A stretch of 37,083 bases of DNA. Origin: Pseudomonas sp. KBW05 (GTDB lineage: Bacteria; Pseudomonadota; Gammaproteobacteria; Pseudomonadales; Pseudomonadaceae). The DNA lies in NCBI RefSeq assembly GCF_003852405.1, contig NZ_QAJM01000036.1:1-37083 (forward strand), written 5' to 3'. The translations under genes and the position numbers were made by a program. Within the stretch, counting starts at the first letter, position 1, and each line of letters starts with the position of its first letter. The notes under the pieces are model-generated. The model did no database searches. It saw only the letters and a list, made by a program, of their open reading frames with translations, and had not been told where the DNA came from. Of the stretch, positions 8,271 to 16,742 are shown piece after piece.

Positions 8271-8338
8271 AACGTGTGGCCTCGCTTAATTAGTCTTATT
8301 TTATTTTGCATTAAAGGCGTTTAAGGCTATAAATCTGC

Positions 8339-8351
8339 TGTCGTATCGACA
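8339..8351. promoter_or_regulatory. Palindrome in the SDR/mutarotase divergent promoter region
   Basis: TGTCG-TAT-CGACA is a perfect 13-bp inverted repeat roughly midway between the two divergent starts. It does not fit the TNGTNNNACNA pattern found upstream of the dehydratase. It is a possible operator, but short. Confidence 0.3.
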
Positions 8352-8383
8352 AAATATCGCACATTAGTAGAACTATTCCACTC

Positions 8384-8395
8384 AAAACAACAAAA
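8384..8395 (+). promoter_or_regulatory. Crc/Hfq-type CA motif at the galM start
   Basis: AAAACAACAAAA directly precedes the AGGAAG ribosome-binding site of the mutarotase gene and contains a perfect AANAANAA site. In pseudomonads such motifs at translation starts are bound by Hfq with Crc and mediate catabolite repression. Confidence 0.6.
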
Positions 8396-8407
8396 GGAAG
8401 TTCGATC

Positions 8408-9556
8408 ATGAAGCACCCTCGTTACCTGCTCTCGGGCCTGGCGATGTCCATGCTGATCGCCAGCGGTGGCGCCCAGGCGGCAGGCCTCAGCAGCGAGCAC
8501 AAACCCTTCGGTAAAACCAATGACGGCACCGCCGTCGAGCAATACGTGCTGCGCAACAGCCATGGCATGCAAGCCACGGTGATTACCTACGGCGGCGTGT
8601 TGCAGTCGCTGAAGGTGCCGGACAAACACGGCAAGGTCGAAGACGTGGTGCTCGGCTTCGACGACGTGCAAGGCTATCAGGCCGGCACCGCGTTTTTCGG
8701 CGCAACCATCGGCCGCTTCGGCAATCGCCTGGCGGGCGGCGCCTTTGAGCTCGATGGCAAACGCTACCAGGTGCCGCTCAACGACGGCCCCAATTCCCTG
8801 CATGGCGGCGCCCAGGGTTTCGACAAGCACGTGTGGAAAGCCACGCCAGTGAAGGCCAAGGACTCGGTGGGCGTGACCCTCACCTACCTGTCCAAGGACG
8901 GTGAGATGGGCTTCCCCGGCAACCTCAAGACCGAAGTCACCTACCGCCTCAACGACAACAACGAATTACACATCGACTACACCGCCACCACCGACAAACC
9001 GACGGTGCTCAACCTGACCAACCACAGCTACTTCAACCTCGCCGGCGCGGGCAATGGCGACATCCTCAAGCACGTCGCCACCCTGCACGCCAGCCATTAC
9101 ACGCCGGTGAATGCGACGTTGATTCCCACCGGCGAACTGGCGCCGGTGAAGGGCACGCCGATGGATTTCCTCACCCCCACGCCGATCGGCCAGCACATCA
9201 AGGACGATCATCCGCAGCTCAAGTTCGCCGAGCCCAAGAGAGGTGGGTTTGATTTCAACTGGGCCTTGGATAGCAAAGGTGACGTAAAAAAACTCGCCGC
9301 CGAGGTGCATGATCCCGAGTCGGGGCGGCGCTTGCAGCTGTTTACCACGGAGCCTGGGGTGCAGTTTTATACCAGCAACTTCCTCGATGGGACGGTGAAG
9401 GGCAAGGCTGGGAAGACGTATCAGCATTGGAGTGGGTTTACGTTGGAGACCCAGCATTTTCCGGATGCGCCGAACCAGCCTAGTTTTGCATCGACACGTT
9501 TGGACCCGGGCCAGACCTATACCCAGAACACAATTTTCAGATTCACCGCAGACTAA
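8408..9556 (+). CDS. galM: Periplasmic aldose 1-epimerase (mutarotase)
   Basis: Interconverts alpha and beta anomers of aldoses. The 382 aa protein starts with a Sec signal peptide cleaved near AQAAG (residue 25), so it acts in the periplasm; E. coli GalM is cytosolic. Conserved catalytic residues are visible: H132 in SLHGG, H206 in NLTNHSYFNL and the general base E347 in FTLETQHFPD. The sequence GATIGRFGNRLAGG is typical of the family. It probably supplies the anomer preferred by AraF or by the dehydrogenase. AAGGAAG gives a strong ribosome-binding site. It converges on araH, with a REPIN between. Confidence 0.93.
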   Translation: MKHPRYLLSGLAMSMLIASGGAQAAGLSSEHKPFGKTNDGTAVEQYVLRNSHGMQATVITYGGVLQSLKVPDKHGKVEDVVLGFDDVQGYQAGTAFFGATIGRFGNRLAGGAFELDGKRYQVPLNDGPNSLHGGAQGFDKHVWKATPVKAKDSVGVTLTYLSKDGEMGFPGNLKTEVTYRLNDNNELHIDYTATTDKPTVLNLTNHSYFNLAGAGNGDILKHVATLHASHYTPVNATLIPTGELAPVKGTPMDFLTPTPIGQHIKDDHPQLKFAEPKRGGFDFNWALDSKGDVKKLAAEVHDPESGRRLQLFTTEPGVQFYTSNFLDGTVKGKAGKTYQHWSGFTLETQHFPDAPNQPSFASTRLDPGQTYTQNTIFRFTAD

Positions 9557-9559
9557 AAC

Positions 9560-9664
9560 TGTGGGAGCGGGCTTGTGTGGGAGCGGGCTTGCTCGCGAAG
9601 GCGGTGTGTCAGTCAACACATCTGAATCTGACACACCGCATTCGCGAGCAAGCCCGCTCCCACA
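9560..9664. repeat. REPIN with duplicated head
   Basis: Inverted arms at 9576-9599 and 9641-9664 (24 bp) extend inward with GCGGTGTGTCAG/CTGACACACCGC, giving an almost continuous stem. The first 15 bases of the arm are repeated 16 bp upstream (9560-9574), an extra truncated head. It lies between the convergent galM and araH genes. Confidence 0.92.
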
Positions 9665-9688
9665 GTTTGATCTTCACATGGCCTAGAA

Positions 9689-10657
9689 TCAGCGTTGTTT
9701 CATCCGGTCGATTACAACCGCCAAGAGGAGGATCGAGCCACGGATCACGTACTGGTAGAAGGTATCGATATTCTTCAGGTTCATCGCATTCTCGATAATC
9801 GCCAAAATCAACACCCCCGCAATCACATGCCGGATCATGCCAATCCCGCCACTCAACGACACCCCGCCCAACACACACGCCGAGATCACCGTCAGTTCAA
9901 AACCCTGGCCAATCATCGGCTGGCCGGAGGTCATGCGTGACGCCAGGATCACCCCGGCCAGCGCGCCGATCAGGCCGTGCACGGCGAAGATCAGGATCTT
10001 GGTGCGATCAACGTTAACCCCCGCGAGCAACGCCGCCTCCGGGTTACCGCCGATGGCCATGGTGTTGCGCCCGTAGGTGGTGTAGTTGAGCAGCCAGCCA
10101 AAAAACAGGAAGCACAGGATGGTGATCAGGATCGGCACCGGCACGCCCAGCAACTGGCCGTTGCCGAACACGAAGAACTGCTCCTGGGACACGCCCACCG
10201 CTTTGCCATTCGCAAAGATGTAGGCCAGGCCGCGCACGATCTGCATGGTCGCCAGCGTGGTGATCAACGCGTTGACCCGCAGCTTGGCAATCACAATGCC
10301 GTTGATCAGCCCGACGGTCAGGCCCATCAGCAACGCTGCACCAATGCCGAGCATGACGCTATCGGTATCACGCATCACGATGGCCGCAACCACCCCGGCG
10401 CAGGCGATCACCGAGCCCACCGACAAGTCGAAGTGCCCCGAGGCCAGGCAGAACAGCATGGTGCACGCGGCAATGCCGACGGTGGAAATCGCCAGGCCCA
10501 GGCCGCGCATGTTCAGCGGTGAGAGGAAGTTGTCGATAAGCAAGGCGCACAGCAAAAAGATACTCACCGCTGCCAAAAGCATCGCCCAATTGTCGAGCAG
10601 TGCGCGCAGGTCCAGTGGTTTGCGTGCCGTGGGCAACGCGTTTTGTTGAATGGTCAT
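9689..10657 (-). CDS. araH: L-arabinose ABC transporter permease
   Basis: Inner-membrane permease of the CUT2 (ribose/arabinose) sugar ABC family, 322 aa, with about ten hydrophobic segments. Family landmarks include SGHFDLSVGSV near residue 75, GLINGIVIAKLRVNALITTLATM and GGNPEAALLAGVNV. The C-terminus ends in a membrane segment (SILLLAVVIDRMKQR). It follows araG by 9 bp and is the last gene of the seven-gene minus-strand operon. AraF is the binding protein and AraG the ATPase. Confidence 0.94.
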   Translation of the reverse strand: MTIQQNALPTARKPLDLRALLDNWAMLLAAVSIFLLCALLIDNFLSPLNMRGLGLAISTVGIAACTMLFCLASGHFDLSVGSVIACAGVVAAIVMRDTDSVMLGIGAALLMGLTVGLINGIVIAKLRVNALITTLATMQIVRGLAYIFANGKAVGVSQEQFFVFGNGQLLGVPVPILITILCFLFFGWLLNYTTYGRNTMAIGGNPEAALLAGVNVDRTKILIFAVHGLIGALAGVILASRMTSGQPMIGQGFELTVISACVLGGVSLSGGIGMIRHVIAGVLILAIIENAMNLKNIDTFYQYVIRGSILLLAVVIDRMKQR

Positions 10658-10666
10658 AACGTTCTC

Positions 10667-12169
10667 TCAGTTCGCCAGGCTGCGCGGCAGGGCCAGTTGC
10701 AGCAGGTTGGATTCGGTGGCGTTGGCGCGGGTTTGCTCGCCGCGCAGCGCGCCTTCGCACAGCACCAGGATGCGGTCGCTGATGCCCATCACTTCCATCA
10801 GGTCGCTGGACACCACGATCACCGCAATGCCCTGGGCCGCGAGGTTATGGATGATCTGATAGATCTCGGCCTTGGCACCGATATCGATGCCACGGGTCGG
10901 CTCATCCAGCAGCAGGACTTTCATCGGCATCGACAGCCAGCGCCCGAGGATCGCCTTCTGCTGGTTGCCGCCGGACAGGTACATGATTTTCTGTTGCGCG
11001 TTGGGCGTCTTGACCTTCATGGCCTTGATCTGCTGGTCGGCGTTGCCTTTTTCCCAGCCGTCGCGCAACAGCCAGCCGAACGCGGAATGCGCGCCTCGGG
11101 CGCTGATATTGATGTTCTCGGCGACGCTGGACAGCGGGATGATGCCTTCTTTCTTGCGGTCTTCCGGGCACAGCAGCACGCCGGCAGCGATGGCGTCGCG
11201 CGGTGAGCGCAGGTGCAGCGATTCCCCGCACAGCTCCAACTGCCCGGCGCTGGCACGCTCCAGGCCGCTGAGCAGGCGGAACAGTTCCGTGCGCCCTGCC
11301 CCCACCAGTCCGAACAGGCCGAGGATCTCGCCCTTGCGCACCTCGAAGCTGATCGGCGCACGCAAGCCGGGACCTTGCAGACCGTCGACCTTCAACGCCA
11401 CTTCGCCGTGCTCGCGCGGGCGGTAATCGTAGATGTCCTGGATATCGCGGCCGACCATGCAGGTCACCAACTGGTCATGACTCAACGCGCTCATGTCGTC
11501 GAAGGTGCGCACAAAACGGCCGTCCTTGAACACCGTCACCGCGTTGCAGATGCGGAACACCTCTTCCATGCGATGGGACACGTAGAGCACCACTTTTCCC
11601 TCATCGCGCAAGCGCGTGATGATCGCCATCAAGCGGTCGATCTCCCGCGCCGACAGGCTGCTGGTGGGTTCGTCGAAGGCAATCACATGGGCGCCACGGG
11701 ACAACGCCTTGGCGATTTCCACCAGTTGGCGTTGGCCCAGGGACAGGCGACCGAGCTTCTCCGCCGGGTCGATTTCATCCGCCAGGCCCTTGAGGCAAGC
11801 GAGGGCTTGCTTGCGCAACTGCCCCCGATTGACCACGCCAAACCGCGACGGCAAATGCCCGAGGAACAAGTTCTCGGCCACGGTCATTTCCGGCACCAGG
11901 TGCAGTTCCTGGTGAATCACCGCCACGCCGCTGGCGATGCTGTCGGCGGCGTTTTTGAAGGCCATCGTCTGCTCGCCAATCTGCACCGTGCCGCTGCTGG
12001 GAATGTAGGCGCCGCCGAGGATTTTCAGCAGCGTCGACTTGCCCGCGCCGTTCTCCCCCATCAACGCGTGCACCTGCCCGGGCTGGGCGCTGAAGCTGAT
12101 GCCGTCCAGCGCCTTGACCCCGGGAAAGGTTTTGCCGATGCCGTCAAAGCGCAGGGCCGCAGCGGTCAT
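10667..12169 (-). CDS. araG: L-arabinose ABC transporter ATP-binding protein
   Basis: Double-cassette sugar ABC ATPase, 500 aa, energising arabinose import. Cassette 1 has Walker [10 protein letters not shown] (38-46), signature LSLGQRQ and Walker [13 protein letters not shown]. Cassette 2 has the degenerate Walker [10 protein letters not shown], signature LSGGNQQK and [11 protein letters not shown], as usual for CUT2 ATPases. The ATG at 12169 overlaps the araF stop by ATGA. A GTG two codons upstream is also in frame, but the overlap favours the ATG. Confidence 0.96.
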   Translation of the reverse strand: MTAAALRFDGIGKTFPGVKALDGISFSAQPGQVHALMGENGAGKSTLLKILGGAYIPSSGTVQIGEQTMAFKNAADSIASGVAVIHQELHLVPEMTVAENLFLGHLPSRFGVVNRGQLRKQALACLKGLADEIDPAEKLGRLSLGQRQLVEIAKALSRGAHVIAFDEPTSSLSAREIDRLMAIITRLRDEGKVVLYVSHRMEEVFRICNAVTVFKDGRFVRTFDDMSALSHDQLVTCMVGRDIQDIYDYRPREHGEVALKVDGLQGPGLRAPISFEVRKGEILGLFGLVGAGRTELFRLLSGLERASAGQLELCGESLHLRSPRDAIAAGVLLCPEDRKKEGIIPLSSVAENINISARGAHSAFGWLLRDGWEKGNADQQIKAMKVKTPNAQQKIMYLSGGNQQKAILGRWLSMPMKVLLLDEPTRGIDIGAKAEIYQIIHNLAAQGIAVIVVSSDLMEVMGISDRILVLCEGALRGEQTRANATESNLLQLALPRSLAN

Positions 12170-13170
12170 TGCCACAACCCGATTTTGGTCAGTTCTTCCT
12201 TGAAGTTGTCGCGGGTGATCAGCGTCACTTCATCCATGGCGGTGTACTTCGCCGGTTCCGTGCCTTTAGTGACCCACTCGTACATCATCAGCGCGGTGTT
12301 GTAGCCCTCGATGTGTGGGCTTGGCAGCATCGAGCCGAAGAAACCGCTGTCAGCTTTCTTCAATTCGCCGATAGCGTCGGTGCCATTGATGCCGATACCG
12401 ATGACATTGGCCGCCTTGAAGCCGGCGCTTTCGGTGGCGCGTACGCCGCCCAGCACAGTGTTGTCGTTCATGCCGCCGATGATCAGGTTTTTCGCACCGC
12501 TGGGCAGCTTGACCAGGGCCGAGTTGGTGGCGTCCATGCTGCCCGGCACGTCGAGGGTCTTGGCAGCGGTGAAGAGAATGTGGTCCTTGGGAATGCCCGC
12601 TTCTTCCAGGGATTTGACCGAGCCGTCGGTGCGTTTCTTGCCGGTATCGAGTTCGTTGAAGGTGTTGATCACGGCGTAGGTGTCTTTCCAATCCCAGCCG
12701 CGCTTTTTCGCTTCGGCGGCCATCGCCGCGCCTTGTTTCTGGCCGACTTCAAACGCTGCCATGCCCAGGTACGGCACGTCTTCCATGAAGTTGCCCTTGG
12801 CATCGACGAAGCGATCATCCACCGCCATCACTTTGAGGCCGTTGGCCTTGGCCTTGGCGACAATGGCCGGGCCGAGGGACACGTCCGGTGGGCAGATCAC
12901 AAAACCCTTGGCGCCATTGGCGGCCAGGCTGTCGATGGCCGACAGGGTTTTCTCGCCATCGGGCACCGCGATCTTGATCACCGTGAAACCGTGTTCCTTG
13001 CCGGCTTTTTCGGCGAAGGCCCATTCGGTCTGGAACCACGGTTCTTCGGCCTGCTTGACCAGGAAGCCGATCTTTACTTCTTCAGCGGCCAGCAACAGCC
13101 CGCTCAAGCTCATGGCCGATACCGCCACAGCGGCGGCGCACAGGGAACGGATACCACGACGACGATTCAT
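12166..13170 (-). CDS. araF: L-arabinose ABC transporter periplasmic binding protein
   Basis: Periplasmic binding protein for L-arabinose (possibly also D-galactose or D-fucose), 334 aa, close to E. coli AraF in length. Residues 1-29 form the signal peptide after MNRRRGIRS. The mature start [21 protein letters not shown] matches the AraF pattern, with the conserved Lys-Gln-Glu-Trp face. [15 protein letters not shown] and [15 protein letters not shown] are also AraF-like. The open frame extends upstream into the palindrome at 13209-13242, but the ATG at 13170 has AAGGAG at optimal distance. A CA motif overlaps the ribosome-binding region. Confidence 0.95.
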   Translation of the reverse strand: MNRRRGIRSLCAAAVAVSAMSLSGLLLAAEEVKIGFLVKQAEEPWFQTEWAFAEKAGKEHGFTVIKIAVPDGEKTLSAIDSLAANGAKGFVICPPDVSLGPAIVAKAKANGLKVMAVDDRFVDAKGNFMEDVPYLGMAAFEVGQKQGAAMAAEAKKRGWDWKDTYAVINTFNELDTGKKRTDGSVKSLEEAGIPKDHILFTAAKTLDVPGSMDATNSALVKLPSGAKNLIIGGMNDNTVLGGVRATESAGFKAANVIGIGINGTDAIGELKKADSGFFGSMLPSPHIEGYNTALMMYEWVTKGTEPAKYTAMDEVTLITRDNFKEELTKIGLWQ

Positions 13171-13181
13171 ACGGTGACTCC

Positions 13182-13195
13182 TTGTTGTTGTTTTT
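13182..13195 (-). promoter_or_regulatory. Crc/Hfq-type CA motif at the araF start
   Basis: On the minus strand the leader reads AAAAACAACAACAAGGAG, so two overlapping perfect AANAANAA sites run straight into the araF ribosome-binding site. This suggests translational catabolite repression of the importer. Confidence 0.65.
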
Positions 13196-13208
13196 AGGTA
13201 GAACAGTT

Positions 13209-13242
13209 CTTGTGGCGAGGGAGCTTGCTCCCTCGCCACAAG
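13209..13242. repeat. Collapsed REP hairpin between lactonase and araF
   Basis: Two 16-bp perfectly complementary arms with a 2-bp centre: CTTGTGGCGAGGGAGC and its complement. They are the outer arms of the 2063-2160 REPIN class with the middle removed. It begins directly after the lactonase stop codon, 39 bp before the araF start, within the operon. It could act as an mRNA stabiliser or attenuator, raising or lowering araFGH relative to the enzymes. Confidence 0.85.
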
Positions 13243-14106
13243 TTATCCGGCGAAACGGGTACAGGGTTTTCCAGGGACATCCACTTCAATCGCCAGCACG
13301 GCACCGTCCAAGGGGTGATCCAAAGGGCTGGCGGCGCTGGTGATGTACAGGGTGGTGAGGGTTGGCCCGCCGAAGACGCAACTGGTGGGCCGGCTGACGG
13401 GCAGCTCGATGACGCGATCGACCCCGCCATCCGGCGCAATGCGCAGCAGGCAGCTGCCGTCCCAACGCGCATTCCAGATATAGCCCTCCACGTCCATCGC
13501 CGAGCCGTCTGGCCCGCCGCGTTCGTGGGGGCCGAACCAGGCATCGGCGGCGCCGAGTTGGCCGTCCGCCTGGATCGCAAACTGGTACAGCGTGCCGTCC
13601 AGGCTGTCGCCAAAATGCACAAGGCTGCCGTCGTCGTTCCACAGCAAGGTGTTGGGAATGCCCAGGCCGCTGAGCAACGGTGTGACCCGCGCGTCGGCAT
13701 CGATACGAAACAGGCCACCGGAACGCCGCGTCACCGGCAGGTCTTCGCCCTGCTCACCGATATTGTTCTGCATGGTGCCCAGCCACAGGCGGCCCTGGGC
13801 ATCGCAGCGTGCTTCATTGCCACGGTTGCCCGGTTGCGGGTCGGCGACGCACAGCAAGATCAGCGCTTCGCTGTCGAGATCGAGGCGATACACGCCGCTG
13901 CTCAAGGTCACCAGCGCATCGCCGCGTTCACACGGGATAAACGCCGAGACAGGCTCGGGCAGTTGCCACACCCGCAACTGCCCGCCCATCAGGCGCAACG
14001 CCTGTTTGCCGGCGATATTCACCCAGTACAGCGCCTGGGTCGGCACGTCCCAGAACGGGCCCTCCCCCAGTTGCGCACGGTGTTCGGTAACGGCGTGAAA
14101 CGACAT
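13243..14106 (-). CDS. SMP-30/gluconolactonase-family lactonase, probable L-arabinolactonase
   Basis: Six-bladed beta-propeller sugar lactonase of 287 aa, hydrolysing L-arabino-gamma-lactone to L-arabonate in the proposed pathway; cytosolic. Metal-site residues of SMP-30/regucalcin are recognisable: E15 in LGEGPFWD, the Asn of GIPNTLLWN and the Asp of FGDSLDGTLY. The RGNEARCDAQGRLWLG segment is also conserved. The start at 14106 has GGAGG just upstream. It lies 39 bp after the semialdehyde dehydrogenase gene in the same operon. Substrate assigned by context. Confidence 0.88.
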   Translation of the reverse strand: MSFHAVTEHRAQLGEGPFWDVPTQALYWVNIAGKQALRLMGGQLRVWQLPEPVSAFIPCERGDALVTLSSGVYRLDLDSEALILLCVADPQPGNRGNEARCDAQGRLWLGTMQNNIGEQGEDLPVTRRSGGLFRIDADARVTPLLSGLGIPNTLLWNDDGSLVHFGDSLDGTLYQFAIQADGQLGAADAWFGPHERGGPDGSAMDVEGYIWNARWDGSCLLRIAPDGGVDRVIELPVSRPTSCVFGGPTLTTLYITSAASPLDHPLDGAVLAIEVDVPGKPCTRFAG

Positions 14107-14123
14107 GATGCCTCCTGGATTTT

Positions 14124-14131
14124 TTGTTGTT
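14124..14131 (-). promoter_or_regulatory. Crc/Hfq-type CA motif before the lactonase gene
   Basis: The minus-strand leader reads AACAACAAAAAA about 7 bases upstream of the AGGAGG ribosome-binding site, a perfect AANAANAA match. Confidence 0.55.
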
Positions 14132-14145
14132 CTCAGGTCTGCGTT

Positions 14146-15726
14146 TTACAACGGATCGCGCGACGGCGTGCCATCTACCAGCCGTTGGATACGCAACGGG
14201 TTGGCGTTTTTCAACGCATCGGGCAGCAGGCTATCAGGGTAGTTCTGGAAGCACACCGGGCGCAGGAAACGGTCGATGGCCAGGGTACCGACCGAGGTGC
14301 CACGGGCATCGGAGGTCGCAGGATACGGGCCGCCGTGCACCATTGCGTCGCAGACTTCGACGCCGGTGGGGTAGCCGTTAAGCAGGATGCGCCCGACTTT
14401 CTGCTCCAGCAGCGGCGTCAGTTCGGCGAACTGTTGCAGGTCATTCAGCTCGCCAATGATCGTCGCCGTGAGTTGCCCGTGCAGGCCATGCAGGGCGGCG
14501 CTGAGTTGGGCCTGGTCAGCCACTTCGACGAACACCGTGGTGGGGCCGAAGACTTCCTCTTGCAGCACTTCATCGCCATCGATCAGCAGGCGCACATCGG
14601 CCTTGAACAGCTGCGGCTGGGCTTGATTGCCCGCCTGTGGGTTGCCCGCCAGATGCTCGATGCCGGGATGCGCGAGGAGTTTTTCCAGGCCCTTGCCGTA
14701 GCTGCCCAGGGTGCCGGCGTTGAGCATGGTCTGCGCCGGTTGGTCGCCGATCAATTGCGCCACCTGCTGGGTGAACGCGGTAAATGCAGGCGATGCGAGA
14801 CCGATCACCAACCCCGGGTTGGTGCAGAACTGGCCGCAGCCTTGCACCACCGATGCGGTGAGGTCGCGCGCCACGCTTTCGGCGCGGGCCTGTAACGCCT
14901 GGGGCAAGACGATCACCGGGTTGATGCTGGACATCTCGGCAAACACCGGGATCGGCTGCGTGCGCGCGGCCGCCATGTCGCACAAGGCGCGGCCGCCCTT
15001 GAGCGAGCCGGTAAAGCCCACCGCCTGGATCGCCGGGTGCTTGACCAGTGCCTCGCCGACACCGCCGCCAAAGATCATGTTGAACACACCGGCCGGCATC
15101 CCGCTGGCTTCAGCGGCACGAATAATTGCATCGGCCACGCATTCGGCCGTCGCCATATGCCCGCTGTGGGCCTTGAACACCACCGGGCAACCGGCCGCCA
15201 ACGCGGCAGCGGTATCCCCGCCCGCCGTGGAGAACGCCAGGGGGAAATTGCTCGCCCCAAACACCGCCACCGGGCCGAGGCCGATGCGGTATTGACGCAG
15301 GTCCGGGCGCGGCAATGGCTGGCGCTCCGGCAAGGCCTTGTCGATGCGCGCGCCGTAGAAGTCCCCGCGCCGCAGCACGCTGGCGAACAGGCGCATCTGG
15401 CCGCTGGTGCGCCCACGCTCGCCTTTGATACGGGCGGCGGGCAGCGCGGTTTCGCGGCAGACCAGTGCGACGAAATCATCGCCCAGGGCGTCCAGCTCAT
15501 CGGCGATCGCATCAAGGAACTGCGCCCGCCGCGCCGCGCTCAGGGCGCGATAGGCCGGATACGCCTGCGCGGCGGCCTTGGCGGCGGCATCGACTTCCTG
15601 CGGGGTGGCCTGGTAGAAGTCCTGGGGCAAGGCTTCGCCGGTGCTCGCATCGACACTCTTGAGGGTCACGCTGCCGTTGGCACTGCGCTGGCCGCCGATA
15701 TAGTTGTGGCCGAGAAACTGGGACAT
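14146..15726 (-). CDS. Alpha-ketoglutaric semialdehyde (2,5-dioxovalerate) dehydrogenase
   Basis: Oxidises alpha-ketoglutarate semialdehyde to 2-oxoglutarate, the last step of the oxidative pentose pathway, feeding the TCA cycle. It is an aldehyde dehydrogenase superfamily member of 526 aa, the length of the type III KGSADH group. Active-site residues are N160 in FGASNFP, K185, E264 in FAEMSSINP and nucleophile C301 in GCGQFCTNPG. The start at 15726 has AAGGAG at proper spacing; the frame is open further upstream, but only as a shadow of the neighbouring gene. It is 11 bp after araD1 in the operon. Confidence 0.94.
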   Translation of the reverse strand: MSQFLGHNYIGGQRSANGSVTLKSVDASTGEALPQDFYQATPQEVDAAAKAAAQAYPAYRALSAARRAQFLDAIADELDALGDDFVALVCRETALPAARIKGERGRTSGQMRLFASVLRRGDFYGARIDKALPERQPLPRPDLRQYRIGLGPVAVFGASNFPLAFSTAGGDTAAALAAGCPVVFKAHSGHMATAECVADAIIRAAEASGMPAGVFNMIFGGGVGEALVKHPAIQAVGFTGSLKGGRALCDMAAARTQPIPVFAEMSSINPVIVLPQALQARAESVARDLTASVVQGCGQFCTNPGLVIGLASPAFTAFTQQVAQLIGDQPAQTMLNAGTLGSYGKGLEKLLAHPGIEHLAGNPQAGNQAQPQLFKADVRLLIDGDEVLQEEVFGPTTVFVEVADQAQLSAALHGLHGQLTATIIGELNDLQQFAELTPLLEQKVGRILLNGYPTGVEVCDAMVHGGPYPATSDARGTSVGTLAIDRFLRPVCFQNYPDSLLPDALKNANPLRIQRLVDGTPSRDPL

Positions 15727-15737
15727 GAAGGGGCTCC

Positions 15738-16727
15738 TTAAAGGGGGGTGACGTAGCCGGGCTCGAACGCTGCGTCGCTGCTGCCGACACGGTTGACCAG
15801 CGGGGCGCCGAACTCGGCCTGGCTGATCTCGAACACATCCCCCGGCTGGGTACGTATACCGTCGGCGAATGACAGCGTGGCGGTGCCGAAGAAGTGGATG
15901 TGCACATCGCCCGGCCTGAGGAACTGGCGGTATTTGAAGTGGTGGTATTCGAGGTTGTCCAGGCTGTGGCACATGTTGGCTTCGCCGCTGAGGAACTCGT
16001 TCTGCCAGATCACTTCGCCGTTGCGCAGGATGCGGCTGCTGCCCGCCAGATGCTGCGGCAACTCACCGACGCGCAATTCGGGGCCATAGCTGCAACTGCG
16101 CAGTTTGGAATGGGCCAGGTACAGGTAGTTCTTGCGCTCCATGACGTGGTCGGAAAACTCGTTGCCCACCGCAAAGCCGACGCGATAGGGCTGGCTGTCC
16201 GGGCCGATCACGTACAAGCCGCCGATTTCCGGCTCTTCACCGGCGTCTTCGGCAAACGGTGGCACCGGGAACGCGGCACCGGGACGCACGACGATGCTGC
16301 CGTCGCCTTTGTAGAACCACTCGGGCTGCACACCGGCAACCCCGGCCGCCGGCTTGCCGCCCTCCACGCCCCATTTGAAGATGCGCATGGTGTCGGTCAG
16401 CGCCGTATCGTCACCGGCCTGGTGCATCTTGTCGCGGGCCGAGGCGCTGCCCAGGTGGGTCAGGCCGGTGCCGCTGATGAGCATGTGGGCGGGGTCGGGA
16501 TGGTCCAGCGGCGGCAGGATCTTCAAGTCGGCCAGTAATGCCGCATAGTCATGGTTGGCGCCCAGGCCCAGGCTGTCGACCTGTTGCGCCAGGCCGACAC
16601 CGGCTTCGATGGCCGCCAGGGCCAATTCACGCACGCTGCGCGCCGTCTGCACCTCGCGTACTGTGCTGCCGTCCACCACGCCGACCCGGCGCTCACCGTT
16701 GGGCAATTCAAACTGAACTAAACGCAT
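15738..16727 (-). CDS. araD1: AraD1/GguC-like FAH-superfamily protein, probable 2-keto-3-deoxy-L-arabonate dehydratase
   Basis: 329 aa protein of the fumarylacetoacetate hydrolase superfamily (AraD1/GguC group). The C-terminal catalytic fold contains GEEPEIGGLYVIG with acidic metal ligands, the VGFAVGNEFSDH segment, and HIHFFGTATLSFADG near the end. By position it should dehydrate 2-keto-3-deoxypentonate to alpha-ketoglutarate semialdehyde, a role known for the FAH-fold KdaD of Sulfolobus in D-arabinose breakdown. No DapA-type dehydratase (the Azospirillum AraD family) is present. The start at 16727 follows GAGGAG. It is 15 bp after the MFS gene. The function is inferred from pathway logic. 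Confidence 0.85.
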   Translation of the reverse strand: MRLVQFELPNGERRVGVVDGSTVREVQTARSVRELALAAIEAGVGLAQQVDSLGLGANHDYAALLADLKILPPLDHPDPAHMLISGTGLTHLGSASARDKMHQAGDDTALTDTMRIFKWGVEGGKPAAGVAGVQPEWFYKGDGSIVVRPGAAFPVPPFAEDAGEEPEIGGLYVIGPDSQPYRVGFAVGNEFSDHVMERKNYLYLAHSKLRSCSYGPELRVGELPQHLAGSSRILRNGEVIWQNEFLSGEANMCHSLDNLEYHHFKYRQFLRPGDVHIHFFGTATLSFADGIRTQPGDVFEISQAEFGAPLVNRVGSSDAAFEPGYVTPL

Positions 16728-16742
16728 GCAACTTCTCCTCAA

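Noticed and set aside
13210-14895. 561-codon plus-strand open frame across araF leader, lactonase and KGSADH
   Set aside because: It starts inside the palindrome and runs antisense to two clear enzymes; low-complexity Arg/Gln/His-rich product with no domain.
15727-15972. N-terminal extension of KGSADH
   Set aside because: It overlaps araD1, and ATG 15726 has AAGGAG and the family N-terminus.
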